Part shown: in pieces, positions 7,922 to 17,159 of the stretch
Layout of the letters: the number at the start of each line of letters is the position of its first letter
How positions within the stretch are numbered: position 1 is the stretch's first letter
Source: CBDFKF01 sp965248765
GTDB lineage: Bacteria > Pseudomonadota > Alphaproteobacteria > VGEJ01
DNA length: 64,000 nt
Assembly (NCBI GenBank): GCA_965248765.1
Contig: CBDFKF010000003.1
Location: 310,001-374,000, forward strand
Direction: 5' to 3'
Notes under the pieces: model-generated
Databases searched by the model: none
Told to the model about the DNA's origin: nothing
What the model saw: the letters and a program-made list of their open reading frames with translations, nothing else
Made by a program: the position numbers and the translations under genes

Positions 7922-9228
7922 CTACATTTCGGCCGTTCCGGGTTGAAACGCGTCGGGCCAGCCACCGTGCTGCTCGATAGCTTGGTCGATTTCGGCCATT
8001 AGATGCCGAGTTTCGGCAAGGGCGGAGATAATCTTTCGGTAGTGGTCTATGTCGTCCTCGGAAAGCCTGCGGCCTTTTCGGCCCTTGAGCCACTTCTCCG
8101 CCGGTCGGTAGCCGCCGATGGTGAACGCCCAGATTTCTGGCTCAACACACTCGAAATACTGTTCGCAGTTGATCCATACCCGCCCTGGCACACCATTCTT
8201 CGGGCGCGCGTAACGCACTTTGTCTACCTGGTTGCTGCCGGCATCAGGAAACGTCGCCTGCACGTCCGTGCTCTCGGCTTCCATCAGATGCAGGCTGACA
8301 AGGCGCCCGCCGTGACAGACGAGGTCCGTGAACAACGCCCGGTCGCCAGGCAGCGGTACGCGGGGGAAGTCCGACTTGAGGAAATCGGCGTAGCGGCGGC
8401 GGTATTCCGGGCTATGGAGCACCGCGTAAACGTAGTTGAACACATCCTCGGGACCGAAGGTGGTGCCAAGATTCCCGACGCCATCGGAAATGAAATCGAA
8501 GCGGATGGCAGAGACGATCGCCTCAACAAATTCGCGGTCTAGATTCGGTTCCCGTCCAGTCGAAGATTGGGCTAGCGCCTCCAGAGAGTAGGCGTACAAG
8601 GGAAAAAGATAATTGACCTCCTTGAGCGAGACCGTGTGGTGCTGGATGAGGTGCTTGGACGCGAAGATGTGCTCCCACCCTCCAACCAATTCCTTCGATC
8701 TCGTGGTTGATAGGCCTACATTCTCCCCCGCCAGCATGTGCCGCATGACGTTTGGTCGGGGTCTGCAAATGAAGCCCCGGGAGTTGCCCGTATAATAGGT
8801 AACGCGTCTGTCGAACGGCCGGTACAGCACGGGGCAAACGAGCCCGTTTTCCCTCCGAACATCTTCCTGCGCCAACTCTACTTTCCAGTCCTGCGCGTCC
8901 TTGCCCAAGTCGTAGAACGACCGTGCATCCTCCGTCCCTCGGGCGGCGAAGTCCGCGACGACGCGCTCCATATCTTCTGCCGTCCACTGGATCGTGAGTT
9001 TGTCGCGTGCAGTGACGATGCCAACCGAATTGACCGGGAAGATGTCGGTCAATGACCACCCGGCTTCGTACTCCTCATGCAGCGCTTCGTCGCGCGGCAC
9101 GAACAGACGCAGGGGGAGTTTGAGGGACAGTGCCCGCCACTCCGTGCTTGCTGCGTCGTTACCGACAAGCCAACTGTACTTGCCTGCATTTTTATCTGTC
9201 TGCTCGCGACTGCCCCACAGATCGGCAT
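7922..9228 (-). pseudogene. Type ISP restriction-modification protein, 5'-truncated (C-terminal specificity part)
   Basis: About 435 residues of the C-terminal part of a type ISP (LlaBIII-like) restriction-modification enzyme. Landmarks are ADLWGSRE, KYSWLVGNDAASTEW, the YRPFDRRVTYYTG motif typical of the target-recognition region, and the end segment with RVWINCEQYFECVEPEIW. The helicase, nuclease and methylase domains are missing: at about 9228 the reading runs into the antisense of an IS21-family istA. The whole N-terminus, over 1,000 residues in intact relatives, was lost when the insertion sequence arrived or by a later deletion. The rest of the frame is open and well conserved, so the truncation looks fairly recent. 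Confidence 0.82.
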
Positions 9229-10200
9229 GGCTGCACGGGCGCGGGCCCGACTTCGGCGAGGCGGTGGTGGAGCTGCCGGGCCGGCGCGAGAAGGTTGCCT
9301 TCTTCTGCCTGATCCTGCCCCATTCCAATGTCTGGTTCGTGAAGGCCTCCCCCCGGGAGACGACGGAGGCATTCCTGGACGGCCATGTCAGCGCCTTCGC
9401 CTTCCTCGGCGGGGTTCCGCGCTCGATCCTCTACGACAACACGACCCTGGCGGTGGCGCGGATCCTGGGCGACGGCACGCGCCTCAGGACGCAGGCGTTC
9501 TCACATCTTCAGTCGCACTATCTGTTCCGCGACCGCTTCGGCAGGGGAGCAGGCGGCGGCGCTGCTCGCCGATCTCGAGGCCCTGCGTGATCTGCCGGCG
9601 GTTCCCTTCGAGGCCTGCGAGCATGTGCCGGGCCAGGTCTCGTCGACGGCCCTGGTGCGCTACCGGCTGGTGGACTACTCGGCACCGGCGGTGCACGCCC
9701 ACAAGAAGGTGACGGTCAAGGGCTATGTCGACCGGGTCGAGATCGCGCTCGGCGCCGAGATCGTCGCCCGCCATCGGCGCAGCTATGTCCGCGGCGACGT
9801 CGTCTACGACCCGCTGCACTATCTGTCGCTGCTGGAGAAGAAGCCGGGCGCCCTGGACCAGGCGGCGCCGCTGAGAGGGTGGAAGCTCGATCCGGCCTTC
9901 GACACGTTGCGCCGCCTCCTCGAGGCGCGCTTCGGGCCGCGCGGCAAGCGCGAATACATCCAGGTGCTGCGCCTGCACGAAGACTTCCCGGAACCGCAGG
10001 TGGCGGCCGCGGTGCGCGACGCGGTGAAGCGCCGCCTGATCGGCTTCGACGCCGTCAAGCACCTGCTGCTGGCCCGCATCGAGAGGCGGCCCGTGCATCT
10101 CGACCTGTCGCGCTATCCGCACCTGCCCCAGCCCTTCGTCGCCGCCACGCGGAGCGCCGACTACGCCACCCCGCTGGCCGGTGGGGCCGGCCATGGTTGA
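9229..10200 (+). pseudogene. istA: IS21-family transposase IstA, truncated and internally deleted
   Basis: The remaining sequence starts at DFGEAVVELPG in the DDE domain, runs through LPHSNVWFVKASPRETTEAF and GGVPRSILYDNTTLAVARIL, and reaches HYLFRDRFGR at about 9543. It then jumps in a new frame to GEQAAALLADLEALRDLPAVPF. Intact IstA has a segment with the catalytic Glu (KGKVEG) exactly there, so the third DDE residue has been deleted. The C-terminal part is well conserved to the stop at 10200. The N-terminal HTH half is absent. The stop overlaps the istB start codon, as usual in the family. Confidence 0.88.
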
Positions 10201-10957
10201 GGCCCCCCGCATCCTGCTCGAACATCACCTGAAGAGGCTGAAGCTGCCGACCTTCCTGCGGGAATACGAGAAACTGGCGCGCCGGTGCGCGGCCGAGGGC
10301 CTGGATCATGTGCGGTTCCTGGCCCGGCTGGTGGAGATGGAGCTGATCGACCGCGAGCGCCGCCTCGTCGAGCGGCTTATCAAGCAGGCCGGGTTCCCTG
10401 TCGTCAAACAGCTTGAGAGCTTCGATTTCAAGGCGATCCCGGCGCTCAACAAGATGCTGGTGCTGGATCTCGCGCGCGGCGAGTATATCGCGCGCCGCGA
10501 GAACCTAATCCTGCTCGGCCCGAGCGGCGTCGGCAAGACCCATGTCGCTCTCGCCCTCGGCCTCGCCGCCTGCCACAAGGGCCTCGGCGTGCGCTTCGCC
10601 ACAGCCTCCCATCTGGTCCACGAGCTGATCGAGGCGCGCGACGAGAAGAGGCTGCTCCGCCTCCAGGCCCAGCTCGCCAGGGTCAATCTCCTGATCGTCG
10701 ACGAGCTCGGCTACGGGCCCCTGTCGCAGACCAGAAGCGAGCTGCTGTTCGACGTCTTCAGCCGGCGCTACGAGAACGGCGCCACCATCGTGACCTCAAA
10801 CCTGCCCTTCCAGGAATGGACGACGGTGTTCGCCAGCGAGCGCCTCACCGGCGCGCTGCTCGACCGCATCACCCACCATGGCCATATCCTGGAGATCAAC
10901 GGCGAGAGCTACCGCCTCAAGCAGAGCCGGTCACGACGCCGGCAACCGTCCGAATAA
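10193..10957 (+). CDS. istB: IS21-family helper ATPase IstB
   Basis: A 254-residue DnaC-like AAA+ ATPase that loads and activates the IstA transposase. The start is the ATG at 10193, which overlaps the istA stop. The N-terminal helical domain (EHHLKRLKLPTFLREYEKL) is followed by Walker A GPSGVGKT at 109-116, Walker B LLIVDELGYGPL and sensor I TSNLPF. It looks full length and intact, unlike its partner. With no complete IstA in cis it could serve another copy in the genome. Neighbouring accessory genes share its GC-rich codon use, so the insertion is not obviously from a distant donor. Confidence 0.93.
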   Translation: MVEAPRILLEHHLKRLKLPTFLREYEKLARRCAAEGLDHVRFLARLVEMELIDRERRLVERLIKQAGFPVVKQLESFDFKAIPALNKMLVLDLARGEYIARRENLILLGPSGVGKTHVALALGLAACHKGLGVRFATASHLVHELIEARDEKRLLRLQAQLARVNLLIVDELGYGPLSQTRSELLFDVFSRRYENGATIVTSNLPFQEWTTVFASERLTGALLDRITHHGHILEINGESYRLKQSRSRRRQPSE

Positions 10958-11029
10958 CCCCCCGCTTGTCCCCGTCGGCCCACAGCCCCCTCCCGTGGAC
11001 TACGGGGACAAGCTACCACCCAGCCCGCA

Positions 11030-11078
11030 GTACATTTTTACGACGCCGCGCCGGTACATTTTTACGCCGCCGTTGACA
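11030..11078 (+). repeat. Right terminal region of the IS21-family element with two subterminal repeats
   Basis: Two copies of gtacatttttacg lie at 11030-11042 and 11054-11066, and the tip gttgaca ends at 11078. Multiple transposase-binding repeats just inside the end are characteristic of IS21-family ends. The matching left end is not present in the window. Confidence 0.75.
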
Positions 11079-11129
11079 CGCTAGTGTTCTTCTAGACGCG
11101 ACGGGGGTTCGCGAAGCGCTGCAAGGATC

Positions 11130-11696
11130 TCAGGTACCGCGGTTCCGATGCTTCTCGCGCCACGCATCCCAATCGACTTCAACGGGATCGTCGATCTCGA
11201 TCTCATGTAAAGCGACGGCGTCGGTGAAAAGCACGAGGTTGAGACAGCCCCAGCGGGCATTGGGCACTATCAAACCGTCAAAGCCCATGAATTGCGCTGC
11301 GTCGCCGATTGCCTGCGTCTTGTCGTACAAGAGGTCACGGTAGTGCGCCTCCTCAACCCCCAAGGCGTTGAGCGACTGCGTGTTTGCGAGGCGCAACGTC
11401 TTCTTCGTGCCAACATTAAGCCTGTACAGCGAGTAACGGAGCTGGGATGGGAAGACCGGTTGCCGCGCCAGGTGAAAGAACACCTCGGCCCGCGCACCAT
11501 CCGGATTGAGCGAAGTGTACAGCACGTCGAAATGACCGGGGCTCCATCGGCCTCGCGCGTTCGACGCCTCGAGCGGCTCGAGCGGCTCGCGGCCGTCACG
11601 CACGATCCGCCAGGTTGAACCGACAAAAGCCTCGGGCTCTAGCGCGCCAAGGGCATCGAGCAGTCGATGATCGCGCGCGCGGCGCCCGCGGGGCAC
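11130..11696 (-). CDS. RES-domain toxin
   Basis: A 188-residue RES-family protein. The conserved Arg (STWRIV), the ARGRW segment, YTSLNPDGARAEVFFH with the Glu, and the C-terminal NARWGCLNLVLF region match RES toxins such as ParT, MbcT and Res. Characterised members remove NAD+ (by phosphorolysis, hydrolysis or ADP-ribosylation) and stop growth. The gene starts three bases after the antitoxin stop on the same strand, the usual antitoxin-first order. It looks complete. The flanking IS21 remnant ends 50 bases from its stop. Confidence 0.85.
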   Translation of the reverse strand: MPRGRRARDHRLLDALGALEPEAFVGSTWRIVRDGREPLEPLEASNARGRWSPGHFDVLYTSLNPDGARAEVFFHLARQPVFPSQLRYSLYRLNVGTKKTLRLANTQSLNALGVEEAHYRDLLYDKTQAIGDAAQFMGFDGLIVPNARWGCLNLVLFTDAVALHEIEIDDPVEVDWDAWREKHRNRGT

Positions 11697-11698
11697 AG

Positions 11699-12055
11699 CT
11701 AGAGGTACGCGCCGCTGTCGAGCTGCTCGATGACCTCAAGTACTTCGCTCGTACGGCCCTCGTTGATGAGGTCGATCGCCCGTTCGCCGTTCAGAAGGGG
11801 GTGTGGGGCGTGAAGCCAAAGGCGCGCCTCATCCGGCGTGTAGAAGTCCGACAGGCGTTCGGCGACCCAGCGGAGCTCGGCGATGACCGCCTGCCTCTGG
11901 ATCGAGGGCGCCCCGATACCCTTGCTCCACCGCGTAACCGTGGCCGGCGAGACGTCGACGATGTTGGCGATGTCTCTCCCGGTAAGGCCGCCGCGCTCCT
12001 TCAGGTCGGCGACCAGTCGCGCGACGGCGGGTGGCTTCTCCGCGACTCCGCTCAT
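11699..12055 (-). CDS. Xre/MbcA/ParS-family antitoxin for the RES toxin
   Basis: A 118-residue protein with an N-terminal Xre-like DNA-binding domain (LTGRDIANIVDVSPATVTRWSKG) and a C-terminal toxin-binding domain (residues about 65-118) containing LSDFYTPDEARLWLHAPHPLLNG, a signature of the MbcA/ParS/Xre C-terminal family. The last strand with INEGRTSEVLEVIEQL contacts the toxin active site in known complexes. It overlaps the preceding short frame by ATGA (12052-12055). It is expected to repress its own operon through the Xre domain. Confidence 0.85.
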   Translation of the reverse strand: MSGVAEKPPAVARLVADLKERGGLTGRDIANIVDVSPATVTRWSKGIGAPSIQRQAVIAELRWVAERLSDFYTPDEARLWLHAPHPLLNGERAIDLINEGRTSEVLEVIEQLDSGAYL

Positions 12056-12300
12056 ACCCGGCGATGCGCGGGATCGGATCGAGATCGCGCTCCTCCACGC
12101 TCCGGCGGACGAGGCGCGCGGAGTGCCTTGATCAAGTCGGTTTGGTGATCATGGCTAGCCGCGTCGACGACAAACCGGGTCGGTGGGAGCCTGCCCGCGC
12201 TCAGCAGATGCTCAAGCTGGCGATGGCCGGTTGGACTGATCCGCAGATAGTGCGCGATCTGCCTCGGCGGCGGGATGAGGTAGTGGACGTTATCGGTCAT
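12052..12300 (-). pseudogene. N-terminal fragment of an unidentified protein ahead of the Xre antitoxin
   Basis: An 82-residue frame from the ATG at 12300. Residues 1-62 (MTDNVHYLIPPPRQIAHYLR... to QTDLIKALR) read as real protein with a helical, HTH-like look. After ALR the frame turns into Arg/Pro/Gly-rich sequence, while an adjacent frame offers SAGVEERDLDP, a more protein-like continuation. This suggests a frameshift and truncation of a longer gene. Its end overlaps the antitoxin start by four bases, so it may be translated and coupled. I cannot name the family with certainty. Confidence 0.4.
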
Positions 12301-12411
12301 GACGGATATTTACATTTTCGTTTCACAGATATCAATGAAGGAAACCATATTGAGCGAATTCTTGTTTTGCCGCCCTGAGACCCGCCCCCGCGAAACGCAG
12401 TCTCGCCCGCC

Positions 12412-12449
12412 TTGACATCGATTCGATATTTCCAATATGATGGAAATAT
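12412..12449 (+). promoter_or_regulatory. arsR promoter with a palindromic operator around the -10 box
   Basis: A consensus -35 TTGACA (12412-12417) is followed after 17 bases by ATATGA (12435-12440) as the -10. The perfect palindrome ATATTTCCA (12426-12434) / TGGAAATAT (12441-12449) brackets the -10 exactly. A bound ArsR dimer would therefore cover the -10. Transcription should begin at about 12447-12448, at the start codon itself, which implies a leaderless or nearly leaderless mRNA. Confidence 0.75.
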
Positions 12450-12783
12450 GGAAATCACAGCGGTGGTGGAGCGGCTTTCGGCGCTGGCCCAGGCGAGCCG
12501 GCTCACCATCTTTCGGCGGTTGGTGGAGGCCGGGCCGGCCGGCATGGCCGCCGGCCACATCGCGAAAGAGCTCGGCCTCGCCGGGCCGACGCTGTCGTTT
12601 CACCTGAGCCAGCTCCGCCACGCCGGATTGGTGAGTGCTCGCCGCAACGGGCGCTCGATCACCTATGCCGCGGAATATGTCGCCGTCAACCGCCTGATCG
12701 CTTTTCTCACCGACAACTGCTGCCGCCGCCCGCCGGCGGCCGTGACCAACCCCAGCGAGCCGCTAGAGGAGATCCCGACATGA
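12448..12783 (+). CDS. arsR: ArsR-family transcriptional repressor
   Basis: A 111-residue winged-helix repressor of the ArsR/SmtB family. The start is placed at the ATG at 12448, because the family fold begins MEITAVVERLSALAQASRL and an upstream TTG would lie in the -35 box. The recognition helix is AGPTLSFHLSQLRHAGLV. Instead of the classical ELCVCDL metal site in helix 3 it has a C-terminal NCCRR pair, as in ArsR types that sense trivalent arsenicals through C-terminal cysteines. It is coupled to arsI by an ATGA overlap. It probably represses the two-gene unit and is released by arsenite or methylarsenite. Confidence 0.85.
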   Translation: MEITAVVERLSALAQASRLTIFRRLVEAGPAGMAAGHIAKELGLAGPTLSFHLSQLRHAGLVSARRNGRSITYAAEYVAVNRLIAFLTDNCCRRPPAAVTNPSEPLEEIPT

Positions 12784-13253
12784 CCAAGCGCCTGCACATC
12801 AGCGTTTCCGTGAGCGACCTCGACCTCGCCGTCGGCTTCTATTCCACCCTATTCGGCACCGAGCCGACGGTCCTGAAGGACGACTACGCCAAGTGGATGG
12901 TCGACGATCCGCGCATCAACTTCGCCATCACCGACCGCGGCCGGAAGCCCGGCGTCGACCACCTCGGCCTGCAGTTCGATAGCGAGGAGGACCTGCGGGA
13001 ATTCGTCACCGAGGCGACCGAACGCGGCCTCACGGGGCACCCCATCCAGGACGGTGCCTGCTGTTACGCACGCTCGAACAAGCTGTGGGTCGCCGATCCC
13101 GACGGGCTCGCGTGGGAAGGCTTCCACACCCACGGCAGCCACGAGTCCTTCGGCATCGAGGACATCACCGATGACGAGATAAACGAGCTCGCCGCGGCAT
13201 CGCAGACCCGAGCGCAAGAGACGGCAACGGAGACCAAAACGTCCTGTTGCTGA
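12780..13253 (+). CDS. arsI: ArsI-type C-As lyase (glyoxalase-fold dioxygenase)
   Basis: A 157-residue protein of the vicinal oxygen chelate fold, related to ArsI and CadI. ArsI is an Fe(II)-dependent dioxygenase that cleaves the carbon-arsenic bond of trivalent methylarsenicals and organoarsenicals. Metal ligands are likely His61 (VDHLGLQ) and Glu113 (WEGF) plus an N-terminal residue near His6. The substrate-binding vicinal cysteines are Cys94-Cys95 in DGACCYA, the diagnostic ArsI feature. A C-terminal SCC adds two more thiols. It overlaps arsR by ATGA. No arsenite efflux gene (arsB or acr3) or arsM is adjacent, so the unit is a minimal methylarsenite-detoxification operon. Confidence 0.88.
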   Translation: MTKRLHISVSVSDLDLAVGFYSTLFGTEPTVLKDDYAKWMVDDPRINFAITDRGRKPGVDHLGLQFDSEEDLREFVTEATERGLTGHPIQDGACCYARSNKLWVADPDGLAWEGFHTHGSHESFGIEDITDDEINELAAASQTRAQETATETKTSCC

Positions 13254-13279
13254 GGCCCGGCGCCGTTCCGGGCCCTCAG
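13250..13279 (+). terminator. GC-rich hairpin at the end of arsI
   Basis: The arms CTGAGG-CCCGG (13250-13260) and CCGGG-C-CTCAG (13268-13279) form a stem of about 11 pairs with one bulge and a seven-base loop, starting at the arsI stop codon. No T-run follows, so it may slow or end transcription only partly, or protect the mRNA 3' end. Confidence 0.5.
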
Positions 13280-13362
13280 CCAGACTTGGCCTCCTCCGGC
13301 GGTGGCGCTAAGATAGCGCTCGCCGGGGGGCGCCGAGGCAAGGGTGCGGGAAACGGCGCGGC

Positions 13363-14655
13363 ATGAGCCTGATCGTCGAGTTTCTGGACTTTGTCGAGCG
13401 CGAGCATGACCGCTCGCGCGCCCGCCTGCTCGATCGCATTCTCTCAAAATGCCGTCAGGTCACCGGCGCCGAGGCTGGCACCATCTATCTCGTCCAGCGC
13501 CAGAGCGCCGGCCCGAGCCCGGAGCCGGCGAGCGTGCAGAACGATGCCATCCGCATCAAGCCGCGCCATCGCGCCATGCCGGCGGCGGCCTCGGCCATCG
13601 CTGCGCACGTTGCCGAGACCGGCGAGGCGGTGGTGATCGAGGACGTCTACGAGCTGCCGGCCGGCACTCCCTACCGGTTCCAGCCGCGCTTCGAGATCCC
13701 CGGCTATCGCACCCGCTCGGTGTTCTGCTTCCCCGTCCGTAATGCCGCCGGTGCGGTGATCGCGGTGGTCGAGCTGATCAACCGCCAGGACAGCGCGCGC
13801 GGCACGACCATCCCGTTCGACCACGACCAGGCGGAGCTGCTGGAGCCGGTGGCGCGCATCCTCGGCGGCCAGATCGAGCGGGCCGGCGCGATGGAGCAGG
13901 TGGCGGCCAAGAACGCCAAGCTGCGCGAGCGCAATAAACAGCTGCGCACCCAACGTGCGCGCATCGCCGATCCTCAGGAGGAGACCGAGGCGGCTTTCAT
14001 GCTGTCGATTACCTTGTTGGCGCGGGCCGCCGAGATCCATGATGAGGACACCGGCAACCACATCGTTCGCGTCAACGAGTACAGCCACTTCCTGGCCGAT
14101 GCGCTGGGGATGGGACGGCAGTTTTGCGATGAGATCCGCTACAGCGCCCAGCTGCACGACGTCGGCAAGATGAGCATCGATGCCGCGGTTCTCAAGAAAC
14201 GCGGTCACTTCAACGAGACCGAGCGCGAAGAGATGCGCCAGCATCCGATCTACGGCTACCGCATCCTGTCGCACTCGCCGCGCCTCAGGATGGCGGCCGA
14301 GATCGCGCTCTATCACCACGAGAAGTGAGACGGCACCGGCTATCCCCACGGCGTCAAGGGCGAGGCCATACCCATCTCAGCCCGGATTGTCGCGCTCGCC
14401 GATACCTACGACGCGCTGCGCTCGGTGCGGCCGTACAAGCCTCGATTCGATCATGCCCGGGCGATGGACATCATCGTCAACGGCGAGGCGCGGATCGATC
14501 CCAAGGGGCACTTCGATCCGCGCCTCGTCGAGGTGCTGCGCCGTCACGATGCGCGCATGGACGAGATTCACCAGACCTTCTCGATCGCCCGCCCGAGACG
14601 GCCATCGCCGAAGCGGCGAGCCCGGCTTAAGGAGATCGACGGACGCGACGCCTAA
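13363..14655 (+). pseudogene. GAF-HD-GYP cyclic-di-GMP phosphodiesterase interrupted by an in-frame TGA
   Basis: From the ATG at 13363, residues 15-165 form a GAF sensor domain, a coiled stretch follows (KNAKLRERNKQLRTQ), and an HD-GYP domain starts near residue 200. The HD pair is in SAQLHDVGKM. The second His motif reads HHEK, then TGA at 14326-14328, then DGTGYP in the same frame. Relatives have HHEKWDGTGYP, so a conserved Trp codon TGG has become TGA. The frame then continues open and family-like to a stop at 14655. HD-GYP proteins hydrolyse c-di-GMP. The truncated product lacks the GYP motif and should be inactive unless the stop is read through. Confidence 0.88.
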
Positions 14656-14693
14656 ACGCCTGGCTTCATCTCATCGTCCCTCTGGCCCTGATC

Positions 14694-16869
14694 GTGCTCG
14701 CGGTCTTCGTGCGGGTGCAGAACATCCCGATCGTGCTGGAGGCGCAAAACAGAATCTTCGACCAGTTCCAGATCATCCAGCCGCGCGTCTACGAGCCGGC
14801 GGCGGTCAAGATCATCGATCTCGACGACGAGAGCCTGACACGCATTGGCCAATGGCCGTGGCCGCGCACGGATGTCGCCAAAATGATTGCGTACCTGGCC
14901 AACGCCGGAGCGGCGGTGATCGCTTTCGATATCGTATTCGCGGTGCCCGACCGCACCTCGCCAAGCCAGATCTTGCCCGTGTGGTCGGAGTTCACCCCGG
15001 ACATCGAGCAGCGTCTCGAAGGCGCGGAGCTTTACGATCACGACGCCATACTTGCTGACATCATCGCCCAGACCAGCGTAGTGACCGGTTTCGTCTTGGC
15101 CGACGACGTCGAGGGCGGAGCGCCGGCGACAAAGGCCTCTTACGCGTTCGCGGGCGACGATCCACTGCCGGAGCTTTTCGGCTTCTCAGGCGCGGTCACC
15201 AACCTACCGGCCATTGAAGAGGCCGCGAGCGGCAACGGCAGCTTCAATCTGATCTCCGAGACCGACAACATCGTGCGCCGGGTGCCGCTGGTCCTGAAAA
15301 CGGGCGACCAGATGCATCTCCCGCTGTCGGCCTAGGCGATTCGGATAGCGCAAGGCGCCCGCAACTTCATCGTCAAGTCGGCCGGTGCGAACATGGAGGA
15401 GGCCTACGGCGAGCATACCGGGATCAATCACGTCAAGATCGGCCGCATCGAGGTGCCGACCGATTCGAAGGCCCGCATCTGGATCCACTTCACCGACTTC
15501 GTGCCCGAGCGCTACATCCCAGCGTGGGAGGTCTTCGAAGAGGATTTCGATGCCAGCCGCGCGGAAGGCCACATCCTGCTGGTGGGGACGAGCGCAGCGG
15601 GCCTCAAGGATCTGCGAGCGACTCCTTTGAATCCTGCGGCGGCCGGAGTCGAAGTCCACGCCCTGGCGATCGAGCAGATGCTTCTCGGCCACTACCTCGA
15701 GCGGCCGGACTGGGGCGACGGAGCCGAAATCACCTACATGGTGGTGCTGGGCGTGACGTTGACGCTGCTTCTGCCACTCCTCGGCGCGTTGTGGTGCGCG
15801 TTTCTGGGTGCTGCCGCTGCCGCCGCGGCGGTCGCGCTTTCCTGGTACAGCTACACCGAGTTCCAGCAGCTCCTGGACCCGGTGTATCCGTCGTTGGTGG
15901 TGCTGGCCGTCTACCTCGCCGGTTCGCTGATCAACTTCCTGCGCAGCGAGGCCGAGCGCCGCCAGGTGCGCGGTGCCTTTAGCCGCTACATGTCGCCGGC
16001 GCTGGTCGAGCAGCTCGCGGAAGATCCGAGCCGGCTCGTGCTCGGCGGCGAGATGAGGAACATGACCCTGCTGTTCGCCGACATCCGCGGCTTCACCACG
16101 ATCTCGGAGCAGTTCAAGGCGGATCCGCAAGGACTGACGCGGCTTATCAACCGGTTCCTGACACCGATGACCGACAAGATCCTCGAACGCCGCGGCACCA
16201 TCGACAAGTACATGGGCGACGCCATCATGGCATTCTGGAACGCGCCGCTCGATGACGAGGGGCACGCAACGCACGCGTGCGATTCGGCGCTCGAAATGTT
16301 CAATGCGCTCGAGGGCCTCAACGCCGACATCAAGGCCGCGCGCGAAGCCGCCGGCGAGCCGTTCTTCCCGCTCAACATCGGGATCGGCCTGAATTCCGGC
16401 GAGTGCTGCGTTGGCAACATGGGCTCGGACCAGCGCTTCGATTATTCGGTGTTAGGCGATCCCGTGAACCTCGCGGCGGCTCGAGGGCCAGTCCAAGAAC
16501 TACGGCGTCGGCGTCGGCATCGTCATCGGCGAGACCACCAAAACCGCCATTCCCGAGTACGCGACGATCGAGCTCGACTACATCGCCGTCAAGGGCAAGA
16601 CCGAGGGCGTGCGCATCTACGCACTGCTCGGCGAAAAGGACATGAAGGAGAGCCAGCAGTTCCAGCTGCTCGAGGAGCGCCACAATGCCATGCTCGAGGC
16701 CTATCGCGGTCGCGAGTTCAGCCAGGCCGCGACCCTGGTCAAGGAGTGCCGGCTGTTGGACGGAGCGCTCAACACCCTCTACGACCTCTACGAGGAGCGG
16801 CTTGCGGACTACGCAGCCGAGCCGCCGCCGCCCGACTGGGACGGCGTCTACGTCGCTACCTCGAAGTAG
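14694..16869 (+). pseudogene. CHASE2-domain adenylate/guanylate cyclase with a stop and a frameshift
   Basis: The gene encodes a CHASE2 sensor (about 14760-15650, VKIIDLDDESLTRIG), two or three membrane helices (about 15730-15940) and a class III cyclase domain (TLLFADIRGFTT, IDKYMGDAIMAFWNAP). GTG at 14694 is the first canonical start. However, the in-frame sequence before it already encodes the first half of a membrane segment (LNAWLHLIVPLALI), so the true start codon seems lost. An in-frame TAG at 15333-15335 replaces a probable Glu (PLSA-stop-AIRIAQGA). At about 16480 the frame shifts after VNLAA and continues as LEGQSKNYGVGVGIV to 16869. It would have made cAMP or cGMP in response to a periplasmic signal. 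Confidence 0.85.
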
Positions 16870-17159
16870 CGCGGCAGGTGACGGGACCCGGCGAAGGCCG
16901 CGAGGCACGGGGTTTCGTAGCGTCGCCAAACATGGCTATACTCCGGCATACGCTCTGAAAGGCACCGACCGCGGGTGATGACGCCCTGGTTGTGCCCGAA
17001 GGCGAGCCGGATCGGGGGCGGCACGAACCGGAAGCGTTGCGTACGCGTCCCTGGGGCCACTTCACCCATACCGGCTGGTCGGCAGATGCGAAACGAGGCA
17101 CTGGCCGATGACTTTTTGGGCCGATGACTTTGCGAACGCTAGCCACGAAGAGGGAGGAC

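Larger units (their letters stand above)
9229..11078 (+). mobile_element. IS21-family insertion sequence remnant
   Basis: The element has a 5'-truncated and internally deleted istA, an intact istB, and a well-preserved right end. Read from the right end, the terminus is TGTCAACGGCGGCG followed by two copies of a gtacatttttac-type subterminal repeat, which is typical for IS21 relatives. The left end is missing: the element begins inside the DDE domain of IstA, directly against the type ISP gene. Without IstA the copy cannot transpose by itself. Confidence 0.85.

Noticed and set aside
14180..15058. A 292-residue plus-strand frame across the HD-GYP/cyclase junction
   Set aside because: It is Arg/Ser-rich and out of frame with both recognisable domains.
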